Below, piece by piece: positions 53,641 to 60,000 of a stretch of 60,000 bases of DNA. The stretch comes from Cryptomeria japonica. Its lineage: Eukaryota; Streptophyta; Pinopsida; Cupressales; Cupressaceae. Under the pieces are notes generated by a model. That model searched no databases. It was not told the origin of the DNA and saw only the letters and a list, made by a program, of their open reading frames with translations. The stretch spans positions 687,266,583-687,326,582 of the forward strand of contig NC_081412.1 in assembly GCF_030272615.1 (NCBI RefSeq). The letters are read 5' to 3'. Within the stretch, counting starts at the first letter, position 1. Every line of letters starts with the position of its first letter. A program made the position numbers and the translations under genes.

Positions 53641-54840
53641 CACTTATGCTAACCTAAATATTTATATATGGTAATAAATCTTCAATGCGTAGTGAATCCT
53701 GTATGTTTCTTCTCAAATTAACATAATAATACATAACTTGTAACTTGAAAAAAAAGGATCCTCCCGTTGTTGTGTGATACTAAACAGTTTCCATCCCTTT
53801 GAATTTTTACCGCACATAAAACAAATAAGCAATAATATACGCTAAATTCTTGGAAATCAACCTTTAAGTTAAGTATATTTTAGTCTTTTTTGCTGAAGAG
53901 AATCCAACACATACAGACATTTCGTATGTTCAAAATTAACCAACAATAAACTTGTTTTGAGTATTTTTTTAATCAGTTTCAACTGAAAAAGTTCCATTCA
54001 GATTCTAAGTGTGCAAAAAAATCCATGCCCTAGAGTTTTCGCTCATTCATAATTAACTTATCATAGAAACGCCTTTTGAAAATTCGAAATCCTCCATACA
54101 TTAATTTAACATGAGAGCAAAAAGACTAGAAAACTTTCAATATAATTCTAGCAAATAAAAGAACGAAAACTCGTGCATAATTTTGACTTGCCTCTAGAAG
54201 CATTAGAAATCCAGTTTGGGATTTGGTAACGAGAATTTTACAGAAATCGCCAAGAGAATTGAATTCTATCATTTTTTCTAATCTGAAAAGAGAAACAAAA
54301 TTAATACCACGCAATTCAATTTACATTTCCTTTTCTAAATTTCAAAAAAATATATATATAACCCAGAGAATTCGCCTGTTCAACCATACCTTCATTACTG
54401 CTGACCTGAACTAAAACCGCTTGTTTTCAAGGCGGTTTCCCAGAAACCGCCTTGAGCGCTACACAGAGATAGAATTAAAAAGCAAAACAATGTAACGGCA
54501 ATCATAACGATAAGGTGACAAGTGATTTTCTTTTAAATCGTTTATACGAGTTAATAAAATATGGTCACACATTTGATCTTACTGATTTGACGTGAGTTTG
54601 GCACTGCCCGTCACTAGACGTAAATTTTACCGTCTTGAGCCCCCTTGAGGTTTGGAATGTCAATTTAAAAAAATTTGGTCTATTTGGTAATGTAAATGAT
54701 GTCAGTATCACAAATATCTTTTTGGAGATGTGTAAGCTTGAAATCAATTATGCATCTACTTGGAGGGATCCAACCATGATTGAAAAAACCTCTGAATCAA
54801 GAAGATAATTAGGCTCCATAACCAATAGATTCATTTTATG
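53641..54840. other. AT-rich sequence with one strong hairpin
   Basis: No gene. CAAGGCGGTTT (54428..54438) and AAACCGCCTTG (54444..54454) form a perfect 11-bp stem with a 5-base loop. Confidence 0.5.
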
Positions 54841-54844
54841 TTTA

Positions 54845-55065
54845 CAATGGGGAGAGGAGGAGGAGGGTAAAGAGATGGAGATGGAGAAGATGAGGTATAT
54901 GGAATGGAGAGGGAGAGATAAAGTGAGAGAGGAGACAAGGATATGTAGATATAGAAGAGATAAATATGTAGAGAGGGAGAGAAGGAGAGAGGGGGAGATA
55001 GAAAGATAAAGATAAGTGATATAGAGAGAGGTAGAGAGATGGAGAGTTATAATCTCGAAAGGGAA
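54845..55065 (+). repeat. Purine-rich (GA)-type tract, about 220 bp
   Basis: Nearly all A and G, built on GAGAGAGG, GGAGATGGAG and similar words. The minus-strand open frame through it is a low-complexity artefact. Confidence 0.85.
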
Positions 55066-55535
55066 AACAAGGGGACAAACAACAAGAAAATAATAAGGAA
55101 GTTGTTTGGTAGTGGAATTTAGGGTTTCACCAATTAGGCTAGTAAAATTACTAATTTCACCAAATCAACCAAACATTTAAAAGGGGGATTAAATCCAATA
55201 GATTTAGCCACAATTCAATTAGGTAAAAGGATTGAGATATTGATTAGATTTACTTGTTTGTTTGCTTCCCCTTTTTATTTAGAGTCAAAAATAGATTTGA
55301 ATTTGTAAAGTTCTAGGGTAAGGTCCAATAAAGAATCGGAGTAAAATACTAATAACATAGTGTTTTAGATTTTGGACAAAGCCACAAATAGATATTTGAG
55401 AAGAGGAAGTGAGTCAAAACCTGTAGTTAAAAATTTGGGCCAAATTATTGAGACTAGGGTGGTAGGTCACTTTGGTCCTGTAACTTCTGGACAGGTGAGT
55501 GGGATGTTTTTGGTATCAGGGAAATGCAGAGGATC
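55066..55535. other. No visible feature before the Gypsy LTR
   Basis: AT-rich sequence. GGATC directly precedes the LTR and would be its target duplication, but the right end of the element is outside the window. Confidence 0.4.
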
Positions 55536-56739
55536 TGATGAGCCAAAATAATGGCTCCATTTTGTCAGATTTTGTCATAAAAACTCTTGCTTTGGTCATA
55601 TGTCTGGACAATGTTTAGGTCATAGAACTCCCCTGGTTGATGTCTTTTTGGTATTATTAGATCTGATTTATCCTAGACCTAAGGTTGTAATCTGATGATC
55701 TTTATACAGTCAAACTATGCAAATTATCTAAATTAATCTTAAAATATGGTTTAATTTATGTTATGTTAGCATCAATGGATACACATGCTTTTGTGCACAT
55801 TAATGCCATGATGCAAGAATAGCCAAGATGAGAGAATGACAAAGTTGGCGATTAAAGAGACACATCGTCATGTTGATGGATGCAAACACAATCAAAGTGG
55901 AGCAACGTTGAAGGAGTCCATAACCAATTGATCGGTGGAGCATTCATGATTGTTCTTGGTGAAGAATAAATCTAGGAAAGGAGGTTGCGCTATATTTTCT
56001 AAGCAGTAGGACAGATGTTTGTTCTACATTTATGCATTGACTTCTTCTTTTGATGTAATAAATCATGCTCGCCTATTCGTTTGGGACGTGGGCTGATCAG
56101 TTGGAAGTTTGTTATTAGTTTTTATTATAAATAAAGGTCTTTACCTCCTCGCAGGAGTAGACAGCGCAACCATAGAGTTAGTAGTATTCTAGTTTTCAAA
56201 CTTATGTATACTGAAATCAACTTGAAATGAATAAGATGATGGTATTTTGAGCTTATCAATTGTTATCTAAGTTTTGGGTATACTCACTCAAGGGGGCCCA
56301 CTTGGTGAGTAGTTCATGTGCATTTGTTAGTTAATTTATATTTTGTTATAGTTGTTGTTTTGGTATTCGATTGTTCCTATAGCCACTAGAAACAGTTCCT
56401 ATGTTTGTTCCTGCAGCCAAAGTAGACATAGTAGTTCCTGTCCGCTAACCAAAGCATTGTTATACGTAGCAGTTGCTTTCAATTGTGAGTTTTGACAAAT
56501 TGTTAAGTCATTATGTTTTTGCATATTTCTTTCAAAAACTTTCATTTTTTTGCAATAGGATAGAATGGCTTCAACTTGAGCTTAGTGCACATACAGTGCC
56601 GACCCATTTCAAGTTCACTACCTTGGTCGATAAAGTAAATGAATCTTTGTCATAGGAGAGGTAGCTACTCAATAAGGATGTCCAATCTCTGAGCTGAGGT
56701 TTCAGAACCCAATTACTATTCTAATTGCGAGGACCAACA
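55536..56739 (+). repeat. 5' LTR of an Athila/Tat-like Gypsy element
   Basis: 1,204 bp from TGATGAGCC to GACCAACA (TG...CA). Its first about 600 bp are repeated in inverted orientation at 57119..57734. A TATA-like TTATAAATAAAGG lies at about 56127. A primer site follows. Confidence 0.8.
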
Positions 56740-56743
56740 TTTT

Positions 56744-56760
56744 TGGCACCGTTGTGAAGG
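56744..56760 (+). other. Primer-binding site, tRNA-Asp type
   Basis: TGGCACCGTTGTGAAGG after ATTTT resembles TGGCGCCGTTGCCGGGG of Athila/Tat elements with a few changes. Confidence 0.6.
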
Positions 56761-56860
56761 AATGGTGCCAAACTAAGAACCTGTTGTAGCTGTCAGTTTT
56801 ACGTCTTTCAGTTTGTTTTAGGTTTAAAATTAGTTGTTAGAGTGAGTTCATGAAATCTGC

Positions 56861-57118
56861 ATGCATAGAAGAAGAAAAGATGCATTAGGAAGATTTCTTC
56901 CCTCACAGTCTACTTGTGAAGTAAGTCCAGACCAGGCCCCAGATATAAATCCTTTTGCTTAAGTTTTTGTGGAAGCTAGAAACCAAGGTGTATTTGATTT
57001 ATCAGAAGGAGACCTTGATTTCTTAAACGAACCCCTTGAATATAATATTTTACCTCTGATTCTCTATCAACCGCAAGTGGCATCTCCTGGTGGTGGAGGT
57101 CCACCTCCTAATCCCACC
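56861..57118 (+). pseudogene. Gag start of the Gypsy element, interrupted
   Basis: From the ATG (MHRRRKDALGRFLPS...) about 84 codons with one TAA run through FDLSEGDLDFLNEP to GGGGPPPNPTL. At that point inverted sequence begins. The gag resumes near 58660 with DPDTFLFEFDIL. Confidence 0.7.
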
Positions 57119-58645
57119 TTATAATAAAATCTTATAACAAACTTCCAACTGATCAGCCCACGTCCCAAACAAATAGGTGAGTAGGGTTTATTACATCAAA
57201 ATAAGAAGTTAGCACATAAATGTAGAACAAACAACTGTCCTAATGCTGAGAAAATATAGCGCAACCTCCTTTCCCAGATTTATGCTTTGTTGAGAACAAT
57301 CATTAATGCTCCACTAATCGCTCTGCTAAAGAAGCAGTCAATTGGTTATGGACTCCTTCAACGCTACTTCCATTTTGATTGTGTTTGCATCCATCGGCAT
57401 GATGATGTGTCTCTTTAACCGCCAGCTTAGTCATTCTCTCATCTTGGCTATTCCTGCATCATGGCGTTAATGTGCACAAAAACATATGTATCCATTGATG
57501 CTAACATAACATAAATTAAACCATATTTTAAGATTAATCTAGATAATTTTCATAGTTTGACTATATAAAGATCCTCAAATAACAACCTTGGGTCTAGGAT
57601 AAATCAGATCTAATAATACCGAAAAGGCATCAACCGTTGGAGATCTATGACCTAAACATTATCCAAACATGTGACCAAAGCAAGAGTTTTTATGACAAAA
57701 TCTGACAAAATGGAGCCATTATTTTGGCTCATCATCGCCCCCCAACCTAGCTTCTTGTTGGTCAACCAACAACAGGAAAGTTCCTAATTCTAGCATTAAC
57801 TTTGAAATCCTCGAGGGTAACCTATCCATTGCCTCTTGTAGCCAAGATCCAATAGAATCCTATCATCTTTTCCAATCGTGTCCACTTAGAGCACTCTATT
57901 GCTTCATCATAAGGTGGATCATTGTCCCTGAATCACATAAATGACCATAGAAGAATGGGTGGCTGAAAGCTAAGGGGCAACCAGTGTCTTCCTTTTGTTT
58001 TGCCCAAGTGTATATATTTAGGTGCCCGTCTTAATGCTGCATGAAAATTTGGTAAGGAATGTGGCTCAGACTGTTTCATTTCATAAGGTAGACTATTCAA
58101 GCGCTACACTAAATGCCCAATTGCCACCTAACCCTCAACCATAACCATCTACTCATAATATTTGAATGCTTCTTCTCTCAAGGGCAAAATGTTAGCTTCA
58201 TAATCCGATTGATACAGAATTTTTTGCCAATCATAATAAAGCCTCCTTGGATTCCTGGATTCAGCTCTCAATGCAGGTGGGAGGTCAAGTTCGTCCTTCC
58301 TGTGTACCCTAGATTGCTCTCCCCTAGTAATTTTGTTTTGAATCCATGAGATGAGAGCCCTTAGTTGAATATCTCCAATATAGAGTAGGGGATTTTAGTC
58401 AGTATCATTAGGGACATCATAATTATGTAGATAGAACTCACAAAGCAGATTCCTAATGGTTGCAAGAGACGTTTGATAAACATGGTAAAACTCTTGAGGT
58501 GTTTCTAAAGGACTTAAGTCCCTAACAATTCTCATCAATTGGAAACAAATATGTTTCTCTTTCAAATACATGGAGTAGACTCGAGGTGGTGACTAGCATG
58601 ATAATGCAAATTTGAAGAAAATCGGCCTCCTCTCTTCCAAAGTTC
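57119..58645 (-). mobile_element. Inverted fragment of the same Gypsy family, splitting gag
   Basis: On the minus strand it contains a coding-like region, a purine tract (GGTTGGGGGGCGA, about 57747..57735) and then the first about 616 bp of an LTR (57734 down to 57119) homologous to 55536..56135. This is the normal order of a 3' end (reading frame, purine tract, 3' LTR), truncated in the LTR and lacking the upstream pol. It is either a nested truncated insertion or an inversion. Confidence 0.75.
57750..58570 (-). pseudogene. Extra reading frame before the 3' LTR (envelope-like position)
   Basis: One minus-strand frame stays coding-like for about 270 codons, with about seven stops. It includes QLMRIVRDLSPLETPQEFYHV, IQLRALISWIQNKITRGEQ, RRLYYDWQKILYQSDYE and DEAIECSKWTRLEKMIGFYW. 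It ends shortly before the purine tract and LTR, where Athila-type elements carry an additional, often envelope-like frame. I recognise no domain and see no clear transmembrane segment, so function is unknown. Confidence 0.5.
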
Positions 58646-58659
58646 CATGGCTTGATCAC

Positions 58660-59985
58660 ATAAGATCCAGATACTTTTCTGTTTGAATTTGATATTCTCT
58701 ACAGAAGCTATGATTATACTACTGATCCCCATAAACTCGAGCTATTCCCTACTACTATAAAAGAAGCTGCTCTTAGGTGGTTTATGAGTTTAGGAAGAGA
58801 TGCAGTAACTACCTGGGATGAAATGAAGGAAAAATTATTGGAGAAGTATAAAGATTTCCGTAGAGGAATTGATCGACATGGTGATGATATCTTCTGCATG
58901 ACACAAAAAGAAGATGAAAGTCTAGAAGACTATCTTGAGAGGTTTTTGTTCAGTGTCAGGAAGTCTAAGCATAACACGTTGAGTGAAGAATCCTTGAAAT
59001 TGATTTTTCTAAAGGGAATCAATGACAACTGTATTGAATCACTAGACCTCATGGGAGGAGGAGACATTATTCAAGCTCAATGGGATGACATCAGGAAGAC
59101 CTGTCAAAAATATTCCAGGGCTTTTGCTAAGAAAGACAAATACTATAGGCCTGGACCTTCAGCAGCAAAGGCATCTTCAATAGTTTCAAGGATGGAGATA
59201 TCTCTCCTGCTAAAGGATTTTAAGGAGGACATTATTAATAACATGTCTACTTAGTTGGATACACTTCAAGCAAAGAAGAAGCATGAAGAAGCAGAGACAA
59301 TGCTTGCTGAATTTTGTCCTCATTGTAGGCAGAAGAAAATGGACTACAAATGTAATCTTCTTGCTAAAATTGATAGTCATCAAGCTCCTCCAGATTTCAA
59401 GCCAATTTATGGAGATGATGAGCAACTCTTCTACGTTGCATAGTGAAGGCCATTGCCCCAAAGACAAGGTATGCCACAATATCCATTGTCCTTTTTTGGT
59501 TCTTATAGGAATTCTTATGCACCAAATAATCAGTGGCAACCCCCAAATTACCAAAACTTTGGGAGAGCTATATACCTCAGTCTTGGAATAATTCCCAAAA
59601 TCCTTGGCCGAGTTATCAAAATCCTTCCTTTTAGTGGCAGCAACCACAAGGGAATCGGTCATAACCTTAGGGTCCATGGCAGCCATCCTAGAGTAACTGG
59701 CAGCAATCACCTCAATGGAGGGGAGGCCACCAATGGCCAAATCAATCCTCTGGTTTCCTGCAGCCACCACAATAGTCCCAATAGCTAGACTTAATGCCAC
59801 CAGCTGCTAATGCTACTCCACCTAAGTCCACTCAATGGCCAAATCAACCTATGCCAAATCCTAATAATAAACCTCTGCAACAACAACAAGTTTATTCAGC
59901 TGGTCCTAATCAATACCCTGCATACTCTCTTAGTGTAAGTGGCATTCACTTGCGGTCAGGAACAACTTAACCTACCTCATCTCCT
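58660..59985 (+). pseudogene. Gypsy gag, main part
   Basis: The retrotransposon gag domain runs from DPDTFLFEFDIL and AALRWFMSLGRDAVTTWDEMKEKLLEKY to ESLEDYLERF and LKLIFLKGI. A TAG (59252) and a TAG near 59441 interrupt it. A charged segment, a Cys/His-rich piece (EGHCPKDKVCHNIHC) and a long Gln/Pro/Asn/Trp-rich linker with frameshifts follow. It ends near HLRSGTT, which usually leads into the protease. The window ends before protease and RT. The plus-strand frames are the coding ones; minus-strand open frames here are shadows. Confidence 0.75.
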
Positions 59986-60000
59986 CTAGTTATAACAAAA

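Noticed and set aside
54842-55078. 78-codon minus-strand Ser/Leu/Pro-rich protein
   Set aside because: It is encoded by a purine-rich simple-sequence tract.
59210-59800. 196-codon minus-strand open frame
   Set aside because: It is the shadow of the plus-strand gag, which has the recognisable domain and linker.

Overview
This is plant nuclear DNA: AT-rich, almost wholly made of nested transposable elements, with one genuine single-copy gene. A 25.6-kb intron packed with retroelements and a window that is mostly old and young LTR elements suggest a seed plant with a large genome, most likely a gymnosperm. That is an inference; no marker fixes the species.

The gene is a minus-strand organellar-type MutS2 (MutS-family ATPase), from exon 1 (50172..48424) through exon 2 (48318..47794) to exon 3 (22157..21684). 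All three exons are in phase 0 and intact. Exon 3 ends at a splice donor and no Smr nuclease domain is visible downstream, so the gene probably continues beyond the left edge through another intron of more than 21 kb. Exon 1 begins just inside a predicted 3' splice site, and a copy of that start region lies 2.5 kb upstream in inverted orientation.

The most interesting content is a family of large units, called A, C, D, E and F here. The ones with clear ends start TGTTGTGACC, end in CAACA, and are flanked by 5-bp target duplications: A = 3131..17245 (TGTAG), C = 27940..30850 plus 38398..38586 (GGTCC), D = 30851..38397 (GGCCT/GGCCC). D sits inside C, C sits inside minus-strand E, and A sits inside minus-strand F. 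Each unit has in order a two-hairpin module, a private array of repeats (a different sequence in each unit), an open reading frame of unknown function (up to 1,101 codons in D, decayed), a promoter-like block (CCCTAATTAGGG, then a TATA box about 80-100 bp on), and about 0.8-1 kb to the CAACA end. No second LTR is found in A, C or D, so they look like solo LTRs of 3-7.5 kb that carry a protein-coding region in U3, which would be very unusual.

Left to right: a non-autonomous Copia-type element with an array of 41-bp hairpin repeats (1..2254); the 3' part of F; unit A, containing a Copia element with paired LTRs (8120..13387) and a truncated hAT transposon (14473..15877); the 5' part of F; a GC-rich repeat array with LTR-like sequence (19.5-21 kb); MutS2 exon 3; the giant intron with a solo LTR (23290..23943), units E/C/D, a 5'-truncated Ty3/Gypsy chromovirus pol (38.7-40.86 kb) and a complete-looking hAT transposon with an uninterrupted 809-residue transposase (42431..46633); MutS2 exons 2 and 1; a deleted hAT derivative (51481..52224); a tRNA-like SINE candidate; a purine tract; and an Athila/Tat-like Gypsy 5' LTR plus gag, disrupted by an inverted fragment of the same family (55536..60000).
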